From NCBI GenBank assembly GCA_002421905.1, contig DISK01000005.1, forward strand, positions 94,434 through 158,433: a stretch of 64,000 nucleotides of DNA, given 5' to 3'. The notes beneath the pieces were generated by a model, which ran no database searches, was not told where the DNA came from, and was given only the letters and a program-made list of their open reading frames with translations. Origin of the DNA: Micavibrio sp. UBA6212 (GTDB taxonomy: Bacteria > Pseudomonadota > Alphaproteobacteria > Micavibrionales > Micavibrionaceae). How positions within the stretch are numbered: position 1 is the first letter of the stretch; the number at the start of each line of letters is the position of its first letter. The translations under genes were made by a program, and so were the position numbers. Below are positions 17,227 to 26,005 of this stretch, piece after piece.

Positions 17227-18042
17227 ATGGTTGACCGCACACTTGTTTATGTGATTGCCGATTATGGTGATCTGCACGATCTGGCCTTTGCCGAAGTAAC
17301 CCAAAAACTTCACACTGAGCTTGAGGGCGTGGATAGTGAAATTCAGACATTTGCGGTTCCTGCCTTTGACACTTATGCAACTGGCTTTGCCTTGGCGCAA
17401 ACAGCAATCAACAGCAAATTGGGTGCCCGCCAGAAATTCTTTGTCAATACCGCTCCACGTAAAGACGATCTGACCCCTCGTGTTAAAAATTCCGGCGAAG
17501 GCTTTGTCTATGTGAGGCTGGAAAATGGTGTCGAAATCTGTGCAGTTAATAGTGGCCACTCTCTGGCTTTTGTGAAAGATGCTGCTGTTGAAATTCGCAA
17601 AATAAATTGCGATACTGATGGTTCCCAATTCCGTTCTCGCGATATTTTCCCGATCTCCTTTGGTAAAATTGTCAAAGGTGATTATTCAATTTTGGGTGAA
17701 GATGTTCGTGATTGCATCCCCGATTTCCCGTATGATGTCGTGTGCTATACCGATGGCTACGGAAATTTGAAATGTTCAATGGACCCAGAAGACCTGTCGT
17801 CTGTAAAAAACAAACATTTGATTTTGGATATTAACGGTCGCCAATCTGTGGCCCGTGCCGCTGAAGGAATCTTTGGCGTGGCCGATGGAGAGTTCTGTAT
17901 CTCTCAAGGGTCGTCGGGCTGGACGTATCCTGACGGTCGTCAGATCAGATTCACCGAAATTGTCAAACGGGGTGGTAATGCAGCCAAATCATTTGGCAAA
18001 CCACCAGGAGGCCTGCCAATTCACTGGCGTTCAATAGAATAG
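17227..18042 (+). CDS. Probable SAM hydroxide adenosyltransferase (DUF62-like)
   Basis: A 271-residue protein whose N-terminus YVIADYGDLHDLAFAEV, middle ATGFALAQTAI and NSGHSLAFV, and C-terminal-domain YTDGYGNLKCSM resemble the DUF62 family that hydrolyses S-adenosylmethionine to adenosine and methionine (also chlorinase/fluorinase relatives). The match is by eye and distant. AAGGAG precedes the ATG. It is the last gene of the efflux-glk-deacetylase-DUF62 run and is followed by a strong terminator. The biological partner is unknown. Confidence 0.6.
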   Translation: MVDRTLVYVIADYGDLHDLAFAEVTQKLHTELEGVDSEIQTFAVPAFDTYATGFALAQTAINSKLGARQKFFVNTAPRKDDLTPRVKNSGEGFVYVRLENGVEICAVNSGHSLAFVKDAAVEIRKINCDTDGSQFRSRDIFPISFGKIVKGDYSILGEDVRDCIPDFPYDVVCYTDGYGNLKCSMDPEDLSSVKNKHLILDINGRQSVARAAEGIFGVADGEFCISQGSSGWTYPDGRQIRFTEIVKRGGNAAKSFGKPPGGLPIHWRSIE

Positions 18043-18051
18043 AAGAAACAT

Positions 18052-18079
18052 AAAACCGGAGTGAAGCTCCGGTTTTTTA
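18052..18079. terminator. Bidirectional rho-independent terminator
   Basis: ACCGGAG-TGAAG-CTCCGGT is a 7-bp stem with T-rich tails on both strands. It separates two convergent transcripts and overlaps the stop codon of the minus-strand secreted protein gene. Confidence 0.85.
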
Positions 18080-19717
18080 TTGCGTTAGAAGTTGAACTTG
18101 ACTGTCAGCAGCCCTTTGCGGGTAGTATGCTATATTTTTGACGTGCCCGTTCAGATAGCCGGCTCCTGCCCAATGCCCGATAACAAGTTTGTCAATCTCA
18201 GGAATGGTAGCCGAGCTATCCAAACTTGTAAGGACACCGTTCACGCTACCAATAACATTATCGACTTCGTAGGCAACGCAAGCAAGGTTTGTGGAAAAAT
18301 TGCCTGATCCGTTCAAGGTTTTAAGGGCCTGTGCCACGTCTCCATCACGAACTTGATGTTCTATGCCCAAAGAAGAGACACGGATGAGCGAGACCCTGTT
18401 GGCAGAGTCAGTTGTTAATGTAGCAAGTCCAGCGACGGTTGCATCCTGCCCATTGAGGGCACGCGCAAATAATGTCCCCTCAGCAGGGTCATACCATGCT
18501 CCCACAGGAATAATCAGGTTATCACTGCCACGGCTTTGTGCAGAACCAAAGGTTGGAATAAAAGATGTAGGAAAGGCCCCCTCTTCTAATTGGGCTCCCC
18601 ATATATAAATGCCGGAAACATCGTCCCCTGTTTGGATGGGGTTGCGGGCAATATTGGTGGCAGATGGGGCAAGGTAAAAACGTCCTGCCCCAGAACTTGA
18701 TGTTGCGGTCGCCGTTAGATAAATGCGATACCATCCATTTCCAACATCCATAATCCCATAAGATCCCCCGGTGCCCTGATTTGAGACTGCGCCAGTCGAT
18801 AAATTAAAAGTCACCCAGGTATTAACAGTATCAAATCCGGCGGAAGCTCCAATCTGGGCATAAGAAAGCTCCGCTGGCTTGACAAAAAAACTCTGTGTGT
18901 AAGTGATCCCAGATGTAACGCTACGATCTTGAAGAATAAAAGAAGGCGCTGACCCTGACAGGATAAAGAATTTTTCTGCTGTCATACTGCCACTCGGTGC
19001 GACGGTAACATCAAGAGAAATGCTGGTATTTGATCGCGCCCAATTGCCACTCCCGAAATGGGTTGAATCAAGCAATCGGTTGGTACGTGCCTCCTCAATC
19101 AAAAGCCCTTTTGCCTGTAAAGTCACAGGGTCATATTCAAAACGGGGAGCATCAACTGGTGCTGTAAGTAACATGCCACTCTGACCAAAATATGTGCCAA
19201 CACTGTTGCGCGTAAATGTTCCGCTAGTGGGAATAAAAAATGATGAAAGATCAGTATAGGCTGTTCCCATGTGGGTATAACGATTGGCCAGAAAATCAAG
19301 AGAAAGTGATGGGTAATTGACCTTGATCCCAGAGGTATCGGGCACAGAAAATGTGAGATCAGATATCAGGTTTCCATTCAAATCTGTAATCGATCCCCCA
19401 TTGAGATCAATAGGCGATGTTAATGTCACGCCATCCAGATCAAGATCACCGACACTGGGGACATAAGAAAAAGTTAAAGAGTTTGTCCCTGATCCTGAAG
19501 AATAAGACGCATAATGTGTTAATCCCCCCACATCAACCGCAATCCGAGGGCAAGTGGCGGGGCATCCTGATACAGTTACAGCTTCATTCATCGAAGTTAC
19601 AAAATCAACAGATGAGGGTGCTGCCTCCGCCTTATATATTCCAGCGAAAAACAATAATAAGACCCACAAAGTACCGATACGAATATGCGAAAGAAACAGC
19701 TGCATGGGCACGATCAT
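18077..19717 (-). CDS. Secreted tail-fibre/LamG-like protein
   Basis: A 546-residue exported protein with a signal peptide ending near AEA-AP. Residues about 175-400 show the pattern found in phage head-spike/tail-fibre and LamG-type proteins: RFEYDPVTLQAKGLLIEEAR, a first carbohydrate-binding-like unit, GNGWYRIYLTATA and GIYIWGAQLEEG. Residues about 405-540 look like a second jelly-roll domain (NGHVKNIAYYPQRA). A role in surface adhesion is inference. It stands alone between terminator and hslV, with no phage genes next to it. Cys residues in the N-terminal CPATCPRI may pair. Confidence 0.75.
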   Translation of the reverse strand: MIVPMQLFLSHIRIGTLWVLLLFFAGIYKAEAAPSSVDFVTSMNEAVTVSGCPATCPRIAVDVGGLTHYASYSSGSGTNSLTFSYVPSVGDLDLDGVTLTSPIDLNGGSITDLNGNLISDLTFSVPDTSGIKVNYPSLSLDFLANRYTHMGTAYTDLSSFFIPTSGTFTRNSVGTYFGQSGMLLTAPVDAPRFEYDPVTLQAKGLLIEEARTNRLLDSTHFGSGNWARSNTSISLDVTVAPSGSMTAEKFFILSGSAPSFILQDRSVTSGITYTQSFFVKPAELSYAQIGASAGFDTVNTWVTFNLSTGAVSNQGTGGSYGIMDVGNGWYRIYLTATATSSSGAGRFYLAPSATNIARNPIQTGDDVSGIYIWGAQLEEGAFPTSFIPTFGSAQSRGSDNLIIPVGAWYDPAEGTLFARALNGQDATVAGLATLTTDSANRVSLIRVSSLGIEHQVRDGDVAQALKTLNGSGNFSTNLACVAYEVDNVIGSVNGVLTSLDSSATIPEIDKLVIGHWAGAGYLNGHVKNIAYYPQRAADSQVQLLTQ

Positions 19718-19817
19718 AAGCTCTAATTATTCAAATTAAAATCAAAAAGACCGTAAGTATCTGCCATTTTATTCCAGTATCTTGACGAACTGCCTGTTTC
19801 AGTCCATATCCTGTGGT

Positions 19818-20384
19818 ATGACACAAAACGAATATAATCCACACGATAAAGCCAATTGGCACTCCACTACTATTCTTGCTTTGCGCCGCGGCAACGAAGT
19901 TGTTGTCGCCGGGGACGGGCAGGTTACGCTTGGCAGCACAATTTTGAAATCCAACGCCCGTAAAGTCCGGCGCTTGGGAAAAGGTGGGCAAGTTGTTGCA
20001 GGTTTTGCTGGCGCGACAGCAGATGCGTTTACACTATTCGAACGCCTTGAGGCCAAACTCGAAGCCCATCCAGGGCAGCTACTGCGTGCTTGTGTTGAGC
20101 TTGCTAAAGACTGGCGGACAGACAAATATTTAAGAAAGCTTGAAGCCATGATGGCAGTATGCGATCAGACAACATCCCTTATCCTGTCTGGAACTGGTGA
20201 CGTTGTTGAGCCCGAAGATGGTGTTATCGGAATCGGGTCGGGAGGAAATTTTGCGCTATCGGCAGCCAGAGCACTAATTGAGAACACAGACCTGCCTTTG
20301 GACGAAATTGCCCAGAAGTCGATGAAAATCGCAGGCGACATCTGTATCTATTCCAACCACAATATCGTAATTGAAAAGATATAA
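19818..20384 (+). CDS. hslV: ATP-dependent protease subunit HslV
   Basis: A 188-residue peptidase subunit of the HslVU (ClpQY) complex. The mature catalytic Thr is in WHSTTILALRRG. AGDGQVTLG, KSNARKVRRL, AGFAGATADAFTLFE, the Lys in KYLRKLEAMM and IGIGSGGNFALSAARAL are conserved. I chose the ATG starting MTQNEYNPHD; an upstream in-frame start has no support. It is followed by hslU after 1 nt. Confidence 0.97.
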   Translation: MTQNEYNPHDKANWHSTTILALRRGNEVVVAGDGQVTLGSTILKSNARKVRRLGKGGQVVAGFAGATADAFTLFERLEAKLEAHPGQLLRACVELAKDWRTDKYLRKLEAMMAVCDQTTSLILSGTGDVVEPEDGVIGIGSGGNFALSAARALIENTDLPLDEIAQKSMKIAGDICIYSNHNIVIEKI

Positions 20385-20385
20385 G

Positions 20386-21768
20386 ATGACCAGTAACAAT
20401 ACCAGCGTTCCCAGTGCGCGTCATACGATAGAAAATACGGATATATCTCGCCGTATTCTGGATATTCCCGCCTTTACCCCGCGCGAAATTGTATCCGAAC
20501 TGGACCGCTACATCATAGGTCAGAATGCCGCCAAGAAAGCAGTGGCGATTGCCCTACGCAATCGGTGGCGTAGGCAACAGTTGGGCGCAGAGTTACAAGA
20601 AGAAATTTATCCAAAAAATATTTTGATGATTGGTCCGACTGGGGTCGGAAAGACCGAAATTGCCCGTCGTTTAGCAAAGTTGGCTCAAGCCCCTTTTCTG
20701 AAAGTCGAGGCCACCAAATTTACCGAGGTTGGATATGTCGGTAAAGATGTTGAGAGCATCATTCGGGATTTGATGGAAGTCGGGCTGCGCCAGACCAGAG
20801 AGAAAATGCGCAAAAGTGTTGAAGCTCAGGCCGAGCTGGCCGCAGAAAACCGAGTTCTTGATGCGCTGGTTGGTAATGACTCGTCGGAAGCAACGCGGCA
20901 GGTCTTTCGCAAACAATTGCGCGAAGGCAAATTGGACGAGAAAGAAATAGAAATAGAGCTGCAAGATAACAGCAACCAGATGCCAAGTTTTGATATCCCG
21001 GGCATGCCGGGTGCATCCATGAGCATGGTCAGTATTGGCGATATGTTCGGAAAAATGGGGCCGCGCCTGAAACGGCGTACAATGACAGTTAAAGCGGCTT
21101 TGGCTTCTAGTTTACTGGAAGAAGCTGACAGCCTTCTGGACGAAGACAAAATTCTCGAAGTGGCCCGCGAATTGGTACAACAAAACGGTATCGTTTTTAT
21201 TGACGAAATTGATAAGATTGCTGCACGTCAGGATGTTCGCGGTGGAGATGTTAGTCGCGAGGGTGTCCAACGCGACCTGTTGCCTTTGATAGAGGGGACG
21301 GTGGTGGCTACCAAACATGGTTCGATCAATACCGATCATATTCTTTTTATTGCGTCCGGTGCATTCCATTACGCCAAGCCATCTGACTTGCTGGCTGAAT
21401 TACAAGGAAGATTACCAATCCGTGTTGAGCTTGAATCATTAACCGAGCAGGATTTCCGGCATATTTTGACTGACACCGAAGTATGTTTGTTGCGCCAGTA
21501 TATTGCTTTGATGGGGACGGAGAATCTCACTTTAAGCTTTGAAGATGAGGCTGTGAACGAGATTGCCCGTATTGCTTTCGAAGTCAATGAAACGGTTGAG
21601 AATATCGGCGCACGCCGACTGCAAACGGTCATGGAAAAATTACTTGAAGAAATCAGTTTTGATGCCAGTGATAAGTCCAGCCAAACCATCGTAATTACAG
21701 CGGATTACGTTCGGGAACAAGTGGCAGAGCTCTCTAAGAATCGGGATCTTAGCCAGTTTATCTTGTAG
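20386..21768 (+). CDS. hslU: HslVU protease ATPase subunit HslU
   Basis: A 460-residue AAA+ unfoldase. FTPREIVSELDRYIIGQ starts the domain, Walker A is GPTGVGKTEIARR, the pore motif is EVGYVGKDVES, the I-domain follows (about 130-240), Walker B is IVFIDEIDKIA, and the tail RDLSQFIL inserts into HslV. The ATG is 1 nt after the hslV stop. Its end is 2 nt from the convergent smr stop with no terminator between. Confidence 0.97.
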   Translation: MTSNNTSVPSARHTIENTDISRRILDIPAFTPREIVSELDRYIIGQNAAKKAVAIALRNRWRRQQLGAELQEEIYPKNILMIGPTGVGKTEIARRLAKLAQAPFLKVEATKFTEVGYVGKDVESIIRDLMEVGLRQTREKMRKSVEAQAELAAENRVLDALVGNDSSEATRQVFRKQLREGKLDEKEIEIELQDNSNQMPSFDIPGMPGASMSMVSIGDMFGKMGPRLKRRTMTVKAALASSLLEEADSLLDEDKILEVARELVQQNGIVFIDEIDKIAARQDVRGGDVSREGVQRDLLPLIEGTVVATKHGSINTDHILFIASGAFHYAKPSDLLAELQGRLPIRVELESLTEQDFRHILTDTEVCLLRQYIALMGTENLTLSFEDEAVNEIARIAFEVNETVENIGARRLQTVMEKLLEEISFDASDKSSQTIVITADYVREQVAELSKNRDLSQFIL

Positions 21769-21770
21769 CC

Positions 21771-22397
21771 TTAATTCTTCTTCCGGCGCAGCAAAATCAG
21801 AAATGCGCCTGCTCCGCCCAAATGGCGGGGTGCTGTTTTACAAGACAGAATATGAGGGGCAAAGGCAGGAAGGTCAATCCAACGTGGCAATGACCTTTGT
21901 AAAACGCCTCCCGCTTGCCCTGTTAAAGGATCTCGTCCCTTTCCGGTAATCACCAGCAGACATCTTGCCCCGGAATGGATATGGGCCGCAATAAATTGTG
22001 AAAATTGCCGTTGAGCAAGAGCTTCGGATAAACCATGCAGATCGATCCGCCCGTCAATAACCAGATCCCCTCTCTCGAATCGTTCTTTGAGCTTTTTATC
22101 AACTTGGCGTGAAGATCTGAAGGAGGAGGTGTCTTCTGATAAAATATGGAGGGGGGGAGATAAATCAGGATTAAAATCCTCGAAGGGCTTGTGATATTTG
22201 ATCTGTGCTTTTCTGACTGTCTGAACACGCTCATCTGGTGAAGCTGGGGTCACAATGGGTTTTTGGTTGCTGAGCGGCGAAATATCCTTGCAAAAAGCCA
22301 GCCATAATTCGAGATCCTGAATCTCTTCCTTCGAGAAATCAGGACTTTTTGTCCCGTTCCTTTTTTTGTTTTTCGATTTTGGTGGTTTTTCTGGCAT
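21771..22397 (-). CDS. Smr-domain protein
   Basis: A 208-residue protein. Residues 1-20 are Lys/Pro-rich, 20-110 are variable, and the last roughly 90 form an Smr domain with the IDLHGLSEALAQ motif, VITGKGRDP and the ending GGAGAFLILLRR. The Smr domain binds nucleic acid and sometimes cuts it as an endonuclease; alphaproteobacteria usually carry one free-standing copy. The start is the first ATG; no strong ribosome site is visible. It is divergent from the next gene. Confidence 0.87.
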   Translation of the reverse strand: MPEKPPKSKNKKRNGTKSPDFSKEEIQDLELWLAFCKDISPLSNQKPIVTPASPDERVQTVRKAQIKYHKPFEDFNPDLSPPLHILSEDTSSFRSSRQVDKKLKERFERGDLVIDGRIDLHGLSEALAQRQFSQFIAAHIHSGARCLLVITGKGRDPLTGQAGGVLQRSLPRWIDLPAFAPHILSCKTAPRHLGGAGAFLILLRRKKN

Positions 22398-22477
22398 AAT
22401 ATAAGGAATATATATCAGAAGAGCTTCTCCTTAGAGAAGAATCTGAAGTGATTATTTGTGTTAAGGAAAAATGTAAG

Positions 22478-23281
22478 ATGAGCCGCTCATCCACCCAGAC
22501 CATAATTGGTATGCCCCATATGAGAATTTTTGCGTATTTTTTAACTGTATTAGCCACCGCTCTGCTGATTTTGAGTGGCGCAGGAACATCGGCAAAAGCT
22601 GAAGTGATTGATATAGATAAGCAAAAATTATTTGATTTCCCGTCAACGGATGAAGACATCGGGTTAACTTTGCTAAAATTAGCCAAGGTAAGAGACCCTG
22701 AATTTGCCAAATTGGTTGTGCGGACAGAAACCTATAAAACAATGGTTCCAGAAAATCGTACAAATTTTGTGCAAACGGAAACACCTCGATTGGCAGGTAA
22801 ATATGCGGCCCTTAACCCACAGGATGAAGGGATACTCATTCGCCTTGGTGTAAAAGTGTATTTTAAGGACGATCTGCAGGATAAACCCTCAACTTTGGTT
22901 ATACAATTTCCATCTAATGGCCTTATATATTTTCCGTATTTTTATGCGGGAATCCCTATCGCCGTTATCCCGAATGGGATCGAAAATTTTACAACAATTG
23001 TTTTGTCGGAGGATGAACGGGATATTGTTAATGCGACGTTGGATCCAAGCCCCGAAGCAACGCTGGTTCTGTCCTTGAAACCAGTGAGTGCAGATATCAA
23101 GAGCCCGATGATACTGGATGGAGAAAAGCAACTGCCATTATTATGCGAAATATCATATATTGGAATCCATAATAGAAATACAGATCAGGTTTGGGCATGG
23201 GGATCAGACGTCTATAAAGTCAATGGCCGAAGAACCCCTTTGATTGAGATTGTCAAGCCCGAGAAAGCTGACCCTTTCTAG
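22478..23281 (+). CDS. Unknown secreted or periplasmic protein
   Basis: A 267-residue protein with an N-terminal hydrophobic segment (about 15-36) ending GAGTSAKAEV, a likely signal peptide. The rest is predicted mainly beta with charged loops and resembles no family I can name. It starts at the ATG with AAGGA upstream. It may be cotranscribed with the following unknown gene (27-nt gap). Confidence 0.6.
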   Translation: MSRSSTQTIIGMPHMRIFAYFLTVLATALLILSGAGTSAKAEVIDIDKQKLFDFPSTDEDIGLTLLKLAKVRDPEFAKLVVRTETYKTMVPENRTNFVQTETPRLAGKYAALNPQDEGILIRLGVKVYFKDDLQDKPSTLVIQFPSNGLIYFPYFYAGIPIAVIPNGIENFTTIVLSEDERDIVNATLDPSPEATLVLSLKPVSADIKSPMILDGEKQLPLLCEISYIGIHNRNTDQVWAWGSDVYKVNGRRTPLIEIVKPEKADPF

Positions 23282-23308
23282 CAACGCAATTTCTGATATA
23301 CTCCTGTC

Positions 23309-23881
23309 ATGTGGAACAGGATAGACCCGTTAATACAGCCTATAACGCGTCGCGTTGAAGAGAGCGATCCGCGCATGGAACTGCGCAAGGATGAAAGTGG
23401 CTCTTATGGCAGCGAAAGGAAACAAGGCGGGTCTGATGACATTCAAGCCCTGCCGTGGGAAGATACCACAATTATTTCCACTTTTGCTCTTGCGAACTTT
23501 TTGACAGCCCTATTGGGAGAAACCAAAGCTCCTGCACCAAATCAGATCGAGCAGCCAGATCAACCATCTCCCCCGGATCATCATGAACCTCTAAATACTT
23601 ACGTGTCCCGTGCAACGCATGCCTATCAGGCAACCGGAAGGGCAGTTCATGATAATAATGTAGGAGAGCCTGTGCCCAATACACAAATTTCCATGGATTC
23701 TGAGACAGCTGTAATGTTGGGGGCTGATTTTGGGGAAGAGGAGCGGGCAAGGATACGGGAATTTATTCTTGACCTTCAGAATCTGGATTCAAAGGGCGTA
23801 AAAGAAATTATGTTGCAACGTACCTTAACCTTTCTAGATGCAATTGAACAAAGTATCAAAGACGCCAAAGCTCTGATCTGA
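23309..23881 (+). CDS. Unknown acidic protein
   Basis: A 190-residue soluble protein. Residues 1-50 are charged, 50-70 moderately hydrophobic, 75-100 Pro-rich, and the C-terminal 60 form a predicted helical bundle (ARIREFILDLQNLDSKGV). No known domain, signal peptide or strong ribosome site. It ends before a bidirectional terminator shared with ahcY. Confidence 0.55.
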   Translation: MWNRIDPLIQPITRRVEESDPRMELRKDESGSYGSERKQGGSDDIQALPWEDTTIISTFALANFLTALLGETKAPAPNQIEQPDQPSPPDHHEPLNTYVSRATHAYQATGRAVHDNNVGEPVPNTQISMDSETAVMLGADFGEEERARIREFILDLQNLDSKGVKEIMLQRTLTFLDAIEQSIKDAKALI

Positions 23882-23897
23882 CTGAATTAGGGGCAAC

Positions 23898-23925
23898 AAA
23901 AAAGCCGGTACAAGACCGGCTTTTT
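23898..23925. terminator. Bidirectional terminator between convergent genes
   Basis: AAAAAGCCGGT-ACAAG-ACCGGCTTTTT is a perfect stem with T runs on both strands. It lies between the unknown gene and ahcY. Confidence 0.88.
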
Positions 23926-23944
23926 GAAATCGCGTAGGTAGAAA

Positions 23945-25261
23945 TTAGTAACGATATTGTTCAGATTTGAACGGGCCTTGTTGTTCAACACCTATATAAT
24001 CGGCTTGCTCTTTGCTCAAAACTGTCAGCTTGGCGCCCAGTTTGCCGAGATGCAAGTGGGCAACTTTCTCATCCAGATGACGTGGCAGAACATAAACATT
24101 CTTCTCATAATTTGCAGCATTATTCCACAACTCGATTTGAGCCAGGGTTTGGTTTGTAAAAGAGGCACTCATGACAAAGCTTGGGTGGCCAGTGGCACAT
24201 CCAAGGTTCACCAGACGGCCTTCAGCCAGCAGAATAATGCGTTTTCCATCAGGGAATTCAACCTCATCAACCTGTGGCTTAACATTGTGCCACTTCATAT
24301 TGCGGAGACCCTCAACATCAATTTCATTGTCAAAGTGACCGATGTTACAAACGATGGCGCGGTCCTTCATAGCACGCATGTGGTCTGCTGTAATAATGGA
24401 CTTATTGCCTGTGGCCGTGACAAAAATATCAGCTCTGGAAACAACTTCTTCAATGGGGAGAACGTCATATCCCTCCATAACAGCTTGCAGAGCGCAGATT
24501 GGATCAATCTCAGTCACAATGACGCGGGCTCCTTGTGAGCGAAGGGACTCAGCAGAGCCTTTTCCCACATCGCCATATCCACAAACCACAGCAATTTTAC
24601 CAGCAATCATCACATCTGTTGCGCGGCGGATACCATCGACCAGACTTTCACGGCAGCCATATTTATTATCAAATTTTGATTTGGTCACAGAATCATTGAC
24701 GTTAATTGCAGGACACATTAGCTTACCGGCCTTGCTCATTTCGTAGAGACGATGGACGCCGGTTGTTGTTTCTTCGGAAACACCCCGAACATTTTTCATC
24801 AGATCGGGATATTTCGCATGCATAATAACGGTTAAATCACCACCATCATCCAAAATCATATTTGGCGTCCATCCATTAGGCCCTTTGATGGTCTGTTCAA
24901 TGCACCACAGATATTCCTCTTCAGTTTCACCCTTCCATGCAAAGACAGGTGTGCCGGCTGCTGCAATTGCTGCTGCTGCCTGATCCTGTGTCGAGAAGAT
25001 GTTACAAGATGACCACCGGACTTCAGCGCCCAACGCAGTCAAAGTCTCGATTAAAACGGCAGTCTGGATAGTCATATGGAGGCATCCGGCAATACGCGCA
25101 CCTTTTAAGGGTTGCTTTGCACCATATTCTTCACGCAGAGCCATCAATCCGGGCATCTCGATTTCGGCAATAGTAACCTCGCGACGCCCCCAGTCAGCCA
25201 AAGACATATCCTTGACTTTATAATCGGAGAAATTGGCCTGTGCGGCAGCAGAACTGGTCAT
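23945..25261 (-). CDS. ahcY: Adenosylhomocysteinase
   Basis: A 438-residue NAD-dependent enzyme hydrolysing S-adenosylhomocysteine to adenosine and homocysteine. KGARIAGCLHMTIQTAVLIE, SSCNIFSTQDQAAAAI, DDGGDLT, the NAD-binding VCGYGDVGKGSA, and HLDEKVAHLHLGKLGAKLT with the terminal SEQYRY are all present. AAGGA is 11 nt upstream. It supports SAM turnover together with the SAM-hydrolase-like gene. I see no SAM- or SAH-riboswitch-like pattern in the upstream leader. Confidence 0.97.
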   Translation of the reverse strand: MTSSAAAQANFSDYKVKDMSLADWGRREVTIAEIEMPGLMALREEYGAKQPLKGARIAGCLHMTIQTAVLIETLTALGAEVRWSSCNIFSTQDQAAAAIAAAGTPVFAWKGETEEEYLWCIEQTIKGPNGWTPNMILDDGGDLTVIMHAKYPDLMKNVRGVSEETTTGVHRLYEMSKAGKLMCPAINVNDSVTKSKFDNKYGCRESLVDGIRRATDVMIAGKIAVVCGYGDVGKGSAESLRSQGARVIVTEIDPICALQAVMEGYDVLPIEEVVSRADIFVTATGNKSIITADHMRAMKDRAIVCNIGHFDNEIDVEGLRNMKWHNVKPQVDEVEFPDGKRIILLAEGRLVNLGCATGHPSFVMSASFTNQTLAQIELWNNAANYEKNVYVLPRHLDEKVAHLHLGKLGAKLTVLSKEQADYIGVEQQGPFKSEQYRY

Positions 25262-25385
25262 GATTAGTATTCCTTATAATTTTCGGCTTTTTCATACAAC
25301 ATTAAAACTTACCTGCTAGATTTAGGGCTAAAGGCGGGAAATTGCAAGCTGGAAAGTCGCGAACTCCTTGGAAATATTGAATGAT

Positions 25386-25404
25386 ATGCCCCCGAACAGG
25401 GCAT
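25386..25404 (+). other. Hairpin in the 206-nt gap before the unknown gene pair
   Basis: ATGCCC and GGGCAT form a 6-bp stem with a 7-nt loop. No T run follows, so it is not a terminator. The gap between ahcY and the next gene holds this hairpin and the ribosome sites of both genes, and I see nothing else definite in it. Confidence 0.3.
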
Positions 25405-25467
25405 GAATAGTCGGGTAGGCAGACATACCGCAAGAAACCTAAATGGGATAAAATGGAGAGTAAGCCC

Positions 25468-25830
25468 ATGCAAAATCAAGAATTATCCGAAGTTTACACT
25501 TATGGCCCCAATCCTTTGTTGGCGCGGTCGTATTTGTTGTTTCGAAAAGATCATAATGGTGAAAATGCCCCTATTGGGGATTATACCGTTCTGGATGAAC
25601 AGGAAGATTTGGCGCTGGCTGAAAAGAAATTGATGAATATCATCATGCAGCTGAATGGTGAAAATGATCTGCTGGAATTGGGCAACCAAACCCATTCACG
25701 ATTATTATTTCACTGTAAGCCGAAAGAGGCCGACGATCCAAAACAAGTGATTGTCTTTTTTAGCTATACCGGACAGGGCATTTCGAAAGAAAATGCTATC
25801 CTAACTTTGGAAGGATTTGAAGATGAGTAA
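25468..25830 (+). CDS. Unknown small soluble protein
   Basis: A 120-residue acidic protein with no known motif. It begins with polar residues, has a hydrophobic helix-like run in ALAEKKLMNIIMQLN, and a possible beta segment VIVFFSYTGQG near the C-terminus. GGAGAG lies upstream of the ATG; an in-frame ATG five codons earlier lacks one. The next small gene overlaps its stop. Confidence 0.55.
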   Translation: MQNQELSEVYTYGPNPLLARSYLLFRKDHNGENAPIGDYTVLDEQEDLALAEKKLMNIIMQLNGENDLLELGNQTHSRLLFHCKPKEADDPKQVIVFFSYTGQGISKENAILTLEGFEDE

Positions 25831-25987
25831 ATTGAAAGAAATCATGGGCAACGTTTGCCGCGCAGCATCTATGGGAGGTCTATCCGCCGATTTTGGACGG
25901 CAAGCATCGGGGCATAATTTATCACAGGCAGAATTAATGAGTACACCAGCACATGATGCCCAAGGCCCTTCCCCTCGGCGCGGCTAG
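25823..25987 (+). CDS. 54-residue protein, translationally coupled
   Basis: ATGAGTAA contains both the start of this gene and the stop of the previous one, and AAGGA is inside the previous gene at the right distance. The product begins MSKLKEIMGNVCRAAS and ends with a Pro/Arg tail (GPSPRRG); it is small, polar and basic. I recognise no family. The coupling and coding pattern make it likelier than chance. Confidence 0.5.
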   Translation: MSKLKEIMGNVCRAASMGGLSADFGRQASGHNLSQAELMSTPAHDAQGPSPRRG

Positions 25988-26005
25988 AACTCCAGTGAAC
26001 TGGGT

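Noticed and set aside
25262..25467. Possible SAM or SAH riboswitch before ahcY
   Set aside because: GCTAAAG and ATTGCAAGC fragments reminiscent of SAM-II occur, but in the wrong order and on the strand opposite ahcY, and no SAH-type core is visible.
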